DNA of 64,000 nucleotides from Parabacteroides chongii (lineage in GTDB: Bacteria; Bacteroidota; Bacteroidia; Bacteroidales; Tannerellaceae). This document shows, piece after piece, positions 42,738-51,556 of the stretch; positions within the stretch are counted from its first letter, which is position 1, and the number at the start of each line of letters is the position of its first letter. Below the pieces are notes generated by a model. The model did no database searches. It saw only the letters and a program-made list of their open reading frames with translations, and was not told the origin of the DNA. The stretch spans positions 2,326,501-2,390,500 of the forward strand of contig NZ_CP120849.1 in NCBI RefSeq assembly GCF_029581355.1, in the 5' to 3' direction. The translations under genes were made by a program, and so were the position numbers.

Positions 42738-42868
42738 TGCCGGAGTCAATATCTGTGGCTGCCGGAGTCGTTACCAGTGGCTGCCGGAGCTATTTCAAAT
42801 GAGTGCCGGAGTCAATACGAACGGGTGCCTACTCCTTTTTTACGAGTGCCTACCCATTGAAGAAAAGA
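42738..42868. repeat. 22-bp-period tandem repeat with core TGCCGGAG (six units)
   Basis: TGCC cores start at 42738, 42760, 42782, 42804, 42826 and 42847. The first four keep TGCCGGAG with exactly 22-bp steps; the last two read TGCCTAC. The other ~13 bp of each unit are much more variable. Confidence 0.7.
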
Positions 42869-43133
42869 CTTAAGTCTTTCCGAAAAAAAGATAGCTCTTT
42901 TGAAAATAAAGCTCCCTTCTTTTGATTTTAAAAGTCTTGTCTTAACATTTCAAAAGACCCTACTTTGATTTGTGATTTTTAGCCTTCACAAAGACGTGTC
43001 ACTGGAAAAATCAGATATACAGATAGATACAAGCCGTGACAGGTGAAGTGTTATCTGTCAGATAGACACAGGATAGTTCAATTATTTCTATCTCCGAGCG
43101 CGAAGCCCATCTGTCAACTGTCACTTGTCAACT

Positions 43134-43154
43134 GAAAAAGGTTTCACCTTTTTC
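43134..43154. terminator. Hairpin downstream of the permease array
   Basis: GAAAAAGGT (43134-43142) pairs with ACCTTTTTC (43146-43154) around a 3-nt loop, about 170 bp past the stop of the last permease gene. No strong U-tract follows on the minus strand. Confidence 0.4.
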
Positions 43155-43323
43155 TAATCTTGATGCATATTAATCCGCCAACGGAAATATAGTAAAGTCT
43201 TGTATGTGGAAACGAACGACACTCATCGGGCACTTTCCCTGGAGGGCTTCCATTTTATAGGCAGGTGTGTGCCTTATCGTGTTTATCCTCCAAATCGGGG
43301 AATATGTTGCATAAATAGTGCTG

Positions 43324-45657
43324 TTACTCCGCCTTTATTATTTCTGCCGGATTAATGCGTGCCGTTCTCAATATTTTTGTCAAGATATTAATAGCCGTAA
43401 AGAAGGTTATAACCAGGAAGATACCGATCCAAAAGAAAGGACTGTTGTAGTTGAACCGGATAATCCAATCCTTCAATATAGTGTCTGTTACCATCCATAT
43501 AATAGGGAAGACGAAGAGGGTGGCAATCAGCAGTAACCTTAGATACAACTTTGTGAACAAAGCCAGGATGTTACTCAACGAAGCCCCGTTGATTTTGCGT
43601 ATGGCTACTTCCTTCTGTCTGCGTTCCGTATCCTGCGAGATGGCTGAGTAAATACCCAATAAGGTGATAATCAAGCAAACAATGGCAAAAAAGGAAAATA
43701 CGTTGCGCAATGTACGCTCGGTGGTCTGAATCTGTTTGCATTCCTCTTTTAAAGTATATATTTCCGGCTGAATACTTTCCGGAAGAAATTCTTTGATAGT
43801 TTGTTCGAGATACGCCTTTCCCTCTTTCTCTTTGTCCGGTTGGATACGTACATAACAATTCCCTTGTCCTTGCAACAAGCCGATTGCCAGGGATGCGAAA
43901 TATTCTGAGCCGTCGACGAAACGGAGCAGAGAGGTGGTGACTCCGTTGATTTTATATTCTTTGGGGTCGTTGTTTATTCGGACAAGCTTATTGATCGGAT
44001 TGTCTTGCAGTGTGTTCATGAATGTTTCATTGACCAACAGGCTTTGTTCGTCTAATAGCAATGAACCTACAATCGGCTGAAGATGAAGGAAAGAGGAGAT
44101 ATTGGCTGATGCATATATAATGCCGCCCGGGGTTCCTCGGTCGTTGTCGTCCCATGTATAACTATTTATCCGGGTGTTGGCTAATTTGTTATCTACCTCC
44201 AATACGTCTTCTATCATGCTATTGGATTTCCATTTGGAGAGCAGCACATCGTAGGTTGACTCCAGATACTCGTGGTCGGTGCGGACGAAAAATATCCTTT
44301 CTTTTTCTTCGCCGCTGACTGAACTGAATAGCTGTTGCTCTCCAGCCCAGGTTTGCAAGGTGGCAGCTGCCGCCCCGGTAAGAAAGAAGAGGGCGATAAA
44401 ATATTGAATGCCCAATAAGACATTCCGCACCCGGTGCCGGGAGAAGCGAATCCCTTCTATCAGCGATATTTTATTTAACCGTACACTAATGGTTGCGCAG
44501 ATAAGGACAGACAGAGCAATGCAGAACAATAGATATTCACCGATTTGTCTGGCCAATACCCAGCTGTCAAATTTGATATGCACTCGAAAGAAGTTGAATT
44601 GGAATCCGGGTACGAACAATTCCGTCAGGCATAACGCCAATATAGCCGTCAATAATAAGGATAAAAGAGTTTCAGAGAAAAGTAGGAAGAACAGGCTTTT
44701 CCGCTCTTCGCCGATACCTTTTCGGATGCTGAACTCCTTGATCCGGTTGTAGAAGTTGCCGGTTGTGAAAGAGAAATAATTTAGCAAGGCCGATAAGAAG
44801 ATCAGCAGGCCGATTAGGAAGATAAAGCCGAAGAAGATTTTATTCCCTGTATTTTTATATTTCGTTTGTCCGAGCGGATAGGCTCTGGCCGGGTTGGGTT
44901 CTTTGTCGAAAAGTAAAACCTCCATGCCAGTGTTGAGTAATTGTTTGTCCAAATCATTCGGTTTGAAGCCGGGGGAGGTGAGGGCATAGGTGAGGCATCC
45001 GGTTCTGCCTTCAAGCCGCTGCTCCAGGAATCCGTCGAGGACGGAGAGTTTCAATACCTCTATAGGTTCAAAAGGGCTGATGCTGCTGTTGGTAGGGAAG
45101 TCGTTGAATATGCCACCAATAGTATATGCTTTCTGATCTTGGCTGATGACTTTCTTGCCTATCGGATTCTTATCGCCATAGATTCTTTTGGCTGCTGTTT
45201 GGCTGAGCAAAAGCATGTTCGGTTGTGTGCTGACGACGGAAGGATTGCCGGCAACCAATTGTCTTTCGAAGACGGCAAGGAAATTCGTGTCGGCTTCCAT
45301 GGCGTATAGTTTGTAAGGGAGAACTTTTGTTTCCGATACTTCGAAAGAGAGGTTTTCTGGTCGGTTATAGCTGGCTCTGGTAATACGTTCGATACCGGAG
45401 AACTGTTTGTTGCGGATGTCTATTGCTAAAGAAGCGGGGGTTCCGGAAATAAGATATTCGTTTTCACTTACCAATACGATTTCCGCAATCCGTTCTTTGT
45501 TGGCGAATCCATCATCCTCGTTCATCCAATAACGTATCAGATAGGTGCATAATGCAAAGCAAAGCAGACCAACGGCAAGGCCGATGATGGATATAAGTGT
45601 TTGTCCTTTGTGTTTAAGTAAGTTGCGTAAGGCAACGATGATGTAATGTCGTAACAT
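43324..45657 (-). CDS. MacB-type ABC permease, array member 7 (last gene)
   Basis: This 777-residue protein starts MLRHYIIVALRNLLKHKGQT. TM1 (SIIGLAVGLLCFALCTYLI) is followed by a periplasmic domain to about 265. Three helices follow, with the first-repeat coupling motif FYNRIKEFSIRKGIGEE. A further helix near 405 and a second periplasmic domain come next. The C-terminal helices carry DTERRQKEVAIRKINGASLSNI and end NPAEIIKAE. It has no ATPase. It is the most distal gene of the minus-strand array, 15 nt after the preceding permease. The frame is intact and the substrate unknown. Confidence 0.92.
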   Translation of the reverse strand: MLRHYIIVALRNLLKHKGQTLISIIGLAVGLLCFALCTYLIRYWMNEDDGFANKERIAEIVLVSENEYLISGTPASLAIDIRNKQFSGIERITRASYNRPENLSFEVSETKVLPYKLYAMEADTNFLAVFERQLVAGNPSVVSTQPNMLLLSQTAAKRIYGDKNPIGKKVISQDQKAYTIGGIFNDFPTNSSISPFEPIEVLKLSVLDGFLEQRLEGRTGCLTYALTSPGFKPNDLDKQLLNTGMEVLLFDKEPNPARAYPLGQTKYKNTGNKIFFGFIFLIGLLIFLSALLNYFSFTTGNFYNRIKEFSIRKGIGEERKSLFFLLFSETLLSLLLTAILALCLTELFVPGFQFNFFRVHIKFDSWVLARQIGEYLLFCIALSVLICATISVRLNKISLIEGIRFSRHRVRNVLLGIQYFIALFFLTGAAAATLQTWAGEQQLFSSVSGEEKERIFFVRTDHEYLESTYDVLLSKWKSNSMIEDVLEVDNKLANTRINSYTWDDNDRGTPGGIIYASANISSFLHLQPIVGSLLLDEQSLLVNETFMNTLQDNPINKLVRINNDPKEYKINGVTTSLLRFVDGSEYFASLAIGLLQGQGNCYVRIQPDKEKEGKAYLEQTIKEFLPESIQPEIYTLKEECKQIQTTERTLRNVFSFFAIVCLIITLLGIYSAISQDTERRQKEVAIRKINGASLSNILALFTKLYLRLLLIATLFVFPIIWMVTDTILKDWIIRFNYNSPFFWIGIFLVITFFTAINILTKILRTARINPAEIIKAE

Positions 45658-45672
45658 ATAATGTGCTGTTTT

Positions 45673-48075
45673 TTATTCGCTTTTTACCGCTTCTGCCGGA
45701 TTCGCCTGTGCTGCTTGTTTCACCTGGCGGAAGATAGATAACAATACAATTATACAAGTAATGAATAATACGGCTATGAAAGGTACTGCCGTCAGATTGA
45801 TGTGATTGGCATAGGTTTCCAGCCAGCGTTTCATCAGGATATATCCCAGTGGCAGGGCAAACAGGTTGCTGATAATGACCAATACCAGATATTCCCGGAA
45901 AAACAGTTGCAGGATATGGGAGAAAGTGGCTCCGTTTACTTTACGGATGGCGATCTCCTTTTTGCGCTGCTGGGCTGACAGGCTGACCAGCGAGTAAATA
46001 CCGAAAGTGGAAATCAGGATACAGACGATAGCGATGATACTGAATACACTGAAGATCACTTTTTCGGGACGGTTGAACTTATCTACCAGATCGGATAGCT
46101 CTGTATACATATTCAGGCTGGTCATTCCGCTGGTATTTAGTTTTTGAGTTACTTTTGATATATGTTCCAATACTTCTTTCTTATGTTCAGGGATGTAGCG
46201 GACATAGAAATGTTGGACTGGTAAGTAGTTTGCAAAATCTTTATCCGTATGCAGGCGAAAGAATACTTTGCTGACCGGATATTGCATAGGAGCATAGATA
46301 TAATCTCCTATGACTCCACATACTTTTAAATTGCTGGCTCCTTCTTTTCTGTATATCGGTCGTTCCAATAAATCTTTATACTTTAGCTCTTTAAATCCTG
46401 TTTCGTTAACGATGTAATCATTCGGATTGTTGTCTCCAATCCAATTACCCTGCTTTAATGTCAGTTTGAAGAAAGAAAAGAACTCTTTGCTGACGATCAT
46501 CACACGATCTTTCCTTTTGGGATCCGGATCGGCAGGATCGAATACAAAGTGGTCAACGTAAGTACCGTACCAGTCTCCCTGTTCGGTAAACAGATTGGCA
46601 TTTGTAGCTGTATAGCAAACATCGGTTATATACGGATGATTTTGCAGTTCAGGCATTAGCACCTTGATATCCTGGCTGTAAGCGTTCTCTGTTCCCATAT
46701 CGACCTGGATCACATTTTCATAATTCAATCCCTTGTCTTTGGTTAATATGAGATGTAACTGTTGGAAAAGGACCAACGAAGTAATGAAAAATAAGGAACC
46801 GATAAATACCTGACCGATAATTAATCCCCGTTTAAAGAATATAGGATTTGTTTTCCGGTTACACACCACATTCTGTATAGGAAGAAATGTAAGTAACCAG
46901 AATACGAGTGTGCTGACTATAAGTGATATAAATGCATTGAAGAATAAAGCAGACTTGTCGATGTGTCTCGATACTCCTTCGTATATGCCGTAATGGTTCC
47001 ATGCGGTATAATTTTCATAATAAGGAAATATCACTTCTATCAGACAGAAGGCAAAAAGGTAAGCTATTGCCATCGGAAAGAATAGCTCTGTCCAGCCTTT
47101 CTGTAACATATCTTTAGGTGATGCGCCGATGCACCGATAAGTTTGGTTCTTTGTCTGTTTACGTTGTTGCTGGCCGATAAAGAGGACCAGCAAATTCATT
47201 AATGCACTGAGGAAAGCCATGAAACCTGCCAATGCCAAAATATGAATATTGCGTATCCGGCTTTCCAGTTCCGGGTGACAATATAAATGGACTTCCGGTA
47301 ATGTCCGTAAGTTGATCTTCCATTGGTCGATATGTTCTGTACCCCACGGGTCTTCCGCACGACTTTTATAAGAGGCAAGCTTTTTTTTGACTTTATTGAT
47401 ATTTGTGCTTTTGGATAGCTTTACATATGTTGTATTCCGATTCACATGGGGTAAGGGTTGTACTTTGTCAATCTGCAGAAACTGAAATATCAGATCTGAA
47501 TTATCCGGATAGTTTTTAATGACTCCAGCTACGACCGGACGGGTTTGCTCACTCAGTTCGAACACTTTACCGACGCAATCGGTTGTTCCGAAAAATCTCT
47601 GTGCAGTGCTCTCGGTGAGGATAACGGATGTACCGTCCGGATAAGTCCCTTTATAGGTCCCGATAATGAAATCGGCTCTGAAGAAGTCGAAGAAGGTATG
47701 ATCGCAGGCCAGACCATATACCATCTGACTACTGTTATTTTTCTTTACGCTATAAAAGAGATCGCTGAAAGTACATACTTTTTCGATCTCCGGCACTAGC
47801 TTCTTTATCTCAGCCAGGTCGTTGACATGTAACTGGTCCAGGTCGGCATCGGCTCCCGTTGCTGTTTTTACGATACCGGACGTGGTCAGGCAATAAAGCC
47901 GGTCGCCGTTCGGATGGAAATTATCGAAATGCGTCTCCCACCATAACCAATAGCCACCCAGCACAAAGGCCGTGAAACCTATTGCCAGCCCGATGATGCT
48001 GACGATCGACTGGGTTTTATATTTGACTAATTCCCGAAAAGTAACTTTGAAGTAGTGTCGTGTTTTGTTTTGCAT
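45673..48075 (-). CDS. MacB-type ABC permease, array member 6
   Basis: This 800-residue protein starts MQNKTRHYFKVTFRELVKYK. It has the same duplicated FtsX layout. The first-repeat coupling helix is unusual (QQQRKQTKNQTYRCIGASPKDM, with the normal KE-x-xIRK-x-xGA pattern eroded), while the second is canonical (QQRKKEIAIRKVNGATFSHI). It ends NPAEAVKSE. It lies 4 nt after the preceding permease and 15 nt before the next. The erosion of one coupling motif suggests asymmetric contact with the ATPase dimer. Confidence 0.92.
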   Translation of the reverse strand: MQNKTRHYFKVTFRELVKYKTQSIVSIIGLAIGFTAFVLGGYWLWWETHFDNFHPNGDRLYCLTTSGIVKTATGADADLDQLHVNDLAEIKKLVPEIEKVCTFSDLFYSVKKNNSSQMVYGLACDHTFFDFFRADFIIGTYKGTYPDGTSVILTESTAQRFFGTTDCVGKVFELSEQTRPVVAGVIKNYPDNSDLIFQFLQIDKVQPLPHVNRNTTYVKLSKSTNINKVKKKLASYKSRAEDPWGTEHIDQWKINLRTLPEVHLYCHPELESRIRNIHILALAGFMAFLSALMNLLVLFIGQQQRKQTKNQTYRCIGASPKDMLQKGWTELFFPMAIAYLFAFCLIEVIFPYYENYTAWNHYGIYEGVSRHIDKSALFFNAFISLIVSTLVFWLLTFLPIQNVVCNRKTNPIFFKRGLIIGQVFIGSLFFITSLVLFQQLHLILTKDKGLNYENVIQVDMGTENAYSQDIKVLMPELQNHPYITDVCYTATNANLFTEQGDWYGTYVDHFVFDPADPDPKRKDRVMIVSKEFFSFFKLTLKQGNWIGDNNPNDYIVNETGFKELKYKDLLERPIYRKEGASNLKVCGVIGDYIYAPMQYPVSKVFFRLHTDKDFANYLPVQHFYVRYIPEHKKEVLEHISKVTQKLNTSGMTSLNMYTELSDLVDKFNRPEKVIFSVFSIIAIVCILISTFGIYSLVSLSAQQRKKEIAIRKVNGATFSHILQLFFREYLVLVIISNLFALPLGYILMKRWLETYANHINLTAVPFIAVLFITCIIVLLSIFRQVKQAAQANPAEAVKSE

Positions 48076-48079
48076 GATT

Positions 48080-50452
48080 TTATTCGCTTTTAATGACTTC
48101 CGCCGGATTCGTTTCAGACGCTTTGAGTGTCTGATAGAGTACGGTGGATATGATCAGGATAATTGTAAACAACAAGATAGTGATATACATCCATGCCTGG
48201 ATATTAATCCGGTAAGGATATTGTTCCAGCCAACCGTGCATGAACAGCCATGCCAGAGGAAGAGCTATCAGATTGGCAATGATGGCTATCGACAGGTATT
48301 CCCGTATGAACATACGGATGATTGTTCGGGAGGTAGCTCCCATCACTTTCCGGACTGCGACTTCCTTGCGCCGTTGGGCGATATTGGATGACGATATGGA
48401 ATAAAGTCCGAAGATGGAGATGAGCGTACAAAGTATAGCCAGCAAAGAGAACAACTGCAAGCTGGCATCTTCCGAACGGCTTAAATCTTTTAATACATCT
48501 TTTACTGTTGTAATCTCCGGTTGCTTATCGTAAGAAAAAGCATGCTTTTTGTATGCGCTCCTGATCGCTTTGATGGCATTTTTCTCATCTCCGGGATTTA
48601 CTTTGACATAATAACAATAACTTCTCCATGGGGCAGGGTGTAAAATAATGATAACGGGGAGAATCGGTTTTCGCAGACTGGCTGACTGAAAATCTTTTAC
48701 TACGCCGACAATTTCCACATCCTGCTGTTGGTTGTTCCAGAAGCTGAGCTTTTTACCGATCGGATCGGTATATCCCATAATACGTGCTGCCTCTTCGTTT
48801 ATTAATGCTTTGGAACTCATCAAACGTCTGCTGCCTTTTACCAGGTCTGTATCTTCGAGTAACCTGCCTTTCAATAATGGTATCCGGAAAGCGTGCAGGA
48901 AATTCTTACTGACTTCCAGTATCTGGAAGTCCGCTTTGGCATTCGGGCTTTTCCCTTCCCATTCTACATCATTCTGGGTGAAAGGCTCGTGCACGATAGA
49001 GAAGAATTTAGCCAGTACCAGTTCTTTCACAATGGGTAATGAGGCGATTTCACGAGCAGTGCCTTCTCTGTCGTCATTTAACATCGTGATCTGTATCAGA
49101 CCTTCTTTCTCAAACCCTAAATCCTTATTTCCCATCAGTGTGGTCTGCCGGATCAGGATAAAAGCACTCATCAGGAAAAATACACAAATGCCCAACTGGA
49201 TAGTCATGGCTATTTTGCGGAACCAACCTTTTTGATGAGGGGCGACACCTCCGGATACCAATAACTGGGAGGTGCGGATGAAACGAAATGACAGCGGTAA
49301 TGAGATGCAAAGGGTGCTCAGCCAGCTGAGTAATGCGATCTTTATCATATCGGCATACAGCTCCTTACCCTCTATCGACGTGTCAAAAACGAGCCTGAAT
49401 AATGGTGATGTTATCTCCATCAGACTCCATGCCAGTAAGATGGCGATGAATATCAATAATGAATATTCGAGCAATAACTGACAGAGCATATCTTGTTTGC
49501 CGGCTCCGATTGCACTGCGCAACTTCATTTCCCGCATTCGAATGTAAGTCCGGTTGATTTGCAAGTTGATAAAATTGAAGAATACGCATAATAACAACAA
49601 TAGTCCTGTTATGGCAAACGTACGAATATAAGTCAGGTTGAAGGATAGTTCACTGCCGAATGTATGCCGGATGTCTGTGACAGGGAGCAGTTTCAGCGAG
49701 ATTGTTTCATTATATTTATGGACAGTCGTATAATCGGTGATCTTCTTTTCGAATTTGTCGATATGAGTGTTTTTATCCAGCAACAGATATACTTTCACAT
49801 TCATATAACTCCATTGCTCTTCTTCGGACCGGCTTCTTTCTCCTTCCCGGTCAAAATAGTCCAGTTCGAATATATCCCCTTTCAACAGGGAGTTCTTCGG
49901 CGTGTCTTCCAATACGGAAACGATCCTGAGACTTTTCCTGTAGCCGTTGCTCAATATTTTATCCAATGCGTTTTCCGGTGATCCGAAAAGTTTGACAGCC
50001 AGGGAGCGGTTTACTGCTATTTCATTAAGGGATTGCAGTATTTTGTCTTGTCTTCCGCAAATCACTTTCCGTGGGAAGAACGAGAAAAAATATTCATCGA
50101 TAAATACTTCTTCAGGTTCGGATAAGCGTTCTCCGTTATAGTAGAAGTCGGATCCGAACAGTCCGTATATCTGTGTGGTCTCTTTTATCTCCGGAAAATC
50201 CTGTTTTAACCGGCGTGCCAATATCAGCGGGAGATGTTCAGACTTTTTACCGGTCTGCTTATCCACTCCGTAAACCATGTATATTTGTTTCGATTGCGGA
50301 TAAAATCCGTCGTAGGAAGTCTCATACTTCAGCCAGTTGATCCCATACGCAAAACAGACCAAACCGATTGCCAGCCCGACAATACTGACAATAGACTGCA
50401 ATTTGTACTTGATGAAATTTCGTAGGGCTATGACAATGTAGTGTTTCAACAT
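48080..50452 (-). CDS. MacB-type ABC permease, array member 5
   Basis: I place the start at the ATG at 50450-50452 (MLKHYIVIALRNFIKYK), giving 790 residues; TTG/ATG codons up to 50473 are alternatives. Two FtsX units, two periplasmic domains and about eight helices are present. The coupling motifs are RTYIRMREMKLRSAIGAGKQ (first) and AQRRKEVAVRKVMGATSRTI (second). It ends NPAEVIKSE. It directly follows the embedded propeller-like lipoprotein gene (50486-51538) and is co-transcribed with it. Confidence 0.92.
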   Translation of the reverse strand: MLKHYIVIALRNFIKYKLQSIVSIVGLAIGLVCFAYGINWLKYETSYDGFYPQSKQIYMVYGVDKQTGKKSEHLPLILARRLKQDFPEIKETTQIYGLFGSDFYYNGERLSEPEEVFIDEYFFSFFPRKVICGRQDKILQSLNEIAVNRSLAVKLFGSPENALDKILSNGYRKSLRIVSVLEDTPKNSLLKGDIFELDYFDREGERSRSEEEQWSYMNVKVYLLLDKNTHIDKFEKKITDYTTVHKYNETISLKLLPVTDIRHTFGSELSFNLTYIRTFAITGLLLLLCVFFNFINLQINRTYIRMREMKLRSAIGAGKQDMLCQLLLEYSLLIFIAILLAWSLMEITSPLFRLVFDTSIEGKELYADMIKIALLSWLSTLCISLPLSFRFIRTSQLLVSGGVAPHQKGWFRKIAMTIQLGICVFFLMSAFILIRQTTLMGNKDLGFEKEGLIQITMLNDDREGTAREIASLPIVKELVLAKFFSIVHEPFTQNDVEWEGKSPNAKADFQILEVSKNFLHAFRIPLLKGRLLEDTDLVKGSRRLMSSKALINEEAARIMGYTDPIGKKLSFWNNQQQDVEIVGVVKDFQSASLRKPILPVIIILHPAPWRSYCYYVKVNPGDEKNAIKAIRSAYKKHAFSYDKQPEITTVKDVLKDLSRSEDASLQLFSLLAILCTLISIFGLYSISSSNIAQRRKEVAVRKVMGATSRTIIRMFIREYLSIAIIANLIALPLAWLFMHGWLEQYPYRINIQAWMYITILLFTIILIISTVLYQTLKASETNPAEVIKSE

Positions 50453-50485
50453 GGCTATGAGCATTAATAACAAGTTTATTCCGTT

Positions 50486-51538
50486 TTATAGTTTACCTTT
50501 TAGATTGTATTTAATAACATTCCTGCCTCCTTCTTCATCGGGAGACAAAGCCAGCAAGTAGTCTCCCGCTTTCTCTGTTGCAATCTTTCTCAGGTTGCGG
50601 TCAGCCTGCAATACGGCTTTCTGCTTTCCTTGCCAGTCGAATACGTAGATGATAGAGTTGCCGGTGAAGTCTGTTGTGCCGTCAAACAGGCAGAAGACGT
50701 ATTTGTCCGAACAGCAGATGTCGATGAAGCATTTCTTACTGTTTTCGGCATCCAGATAGGTGTTTGTTATATCGGCAACTGGTATGGTATAATAGTCGGC
50801 GAAGGAGATTGAAGATGTCATATCGCAATTCAAATCATAGAAATTGATGCAATCGATGAAGCGTAGGGCGGCGACAATCACCCCTTTTTCTTCATTGACA
50901 ACCAGATCACTATTATATGCCTGCTTCAACACTCCTTCCGGAATAGGAACAGTGATTGGAGGATAGCCGGGCACGGCATATTCTCCGGTGATCTTGTTGG
51001 ATGAGAAGAAAACCTGCGGTTTGCCAGGAATGAATGATACGGCGTACAATTCTTTGGACGTGATGCAACAGTTGGTGTTGGCATTCCAGGAGACAAAATC
51101 TGCCATAGGAATGGAATCTATGGAGATCATAGGAGTGGTCTGGTTTTGATCCAGGTCTATGCGCTTCAACAGATACGACTCATTATCCCAGATAGAAATC
51201 CTGTTTTTATGATTGACATAATCATATTTGGTAAAGGAGGGATAGGCCGTAGAGAATGTATTTCTCTCTCTGGGCCCGATCTGATGTAGTGAGAAATCAC
51301 TTTTCTTTCTCACTTGCAGGATTGTATCGCTGTAATAGTCGAGAAAGGCATAGTAATCGTCGGTGATTGCTATGTCATAATAATTATATGTGCTGTTGCC
51401 TGCGAAGACAACGTCGCCGGATAATTTGGCTGTAATCTTCGTACTGGCTTTATAAGTATGTATGCCATCTTTGTTTTTCTGCTTATTGCAGGAAGCAAAG
51501 AATAAAAGACCTGCGAGTAAATATAAGAACTGTTTCAT
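50486..51538 (-). CDS. Propeller-like lipoprotein embedded in the permease array
   Basis: This 350-residue protein has a lipoprotein signal (MKQFLYLLAGLLFFASC, Cys17). The rest is rich in beta strands with repeat-like spacing: VVFAGNSTYNYYDIAITDDYYAFLDYYSDTILQVRKKSD (with breaks), ISIWDNESYLLKRIDLDQNQ, KYVFCLFDGTTDFTGNSIIYVFDWQGKQ (with breaks). This fits a TolB-like or 6-bladed propeller. It lies between permeases 4 and 5 with gaps of 18 and about 30 nt and is part of the transcript. It may be an envelope partner of the permeases. Propeller lipoproteins also lie beside the other permease pair. Confidence 0.85.
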   Translation of the reverse strand: MKQFLYLLAGLLFFASCNKQKNKDGIHTYKASTKITAKLSGDVVFAGNSTYNYYDIAITDDYYAFLDYYSDTILQVRKKSDFSLHQIGPRERNTFSTAYPSFTKYDYVNHKNRISIWDNESYLLKRIDLDQNQTTPMISIDSIPMADFVSWNANTNCCITSKELYAVSFIPGKPQVFFSSNKITGEYAVPGYPPITVPIPEGVLKQAYNSDLVVNEEKGVIVAALRFIDCINFYDLNCDMTSSISFADYYTIPVADITNTYLDAENSKKCFIDICCSDKYVFCLFDGTTDFTGNSIIYVFDWQGKQKAVLQADRNLRKIATEKAGDYLLALSPDEEGGRNVIKYNLKGKL

Positions 51539-51556
51539 ATCTACATTGTTTTATTG

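Larger units (their letters stand above)
42339..43323. other. Intergenic region rich in repeats and palindromes (985 bp)
   Basis: No gene is supported. The region holds a -7 box for the AAA-ATPase gene (42365-42372), a 105-bp inverted repeat (42442-42546), a palindrome GTGAAACGT-G-ACGTTTCAC (42671-42689), a 22-bp-period array (42738-42868), a perfect 16-bp palindrome AAAGACTTAAGTCTTT (42864-42879) and a hairpin at 43134-43154. Confidence 0.7.

Noticed and set aside
42738..42868. CRISPR-like array
   Set aside because: Units are 22 bp with only an 8-bp conserved core, there are no unique spacers of 30 bp or more, and no cas genes are in the window.
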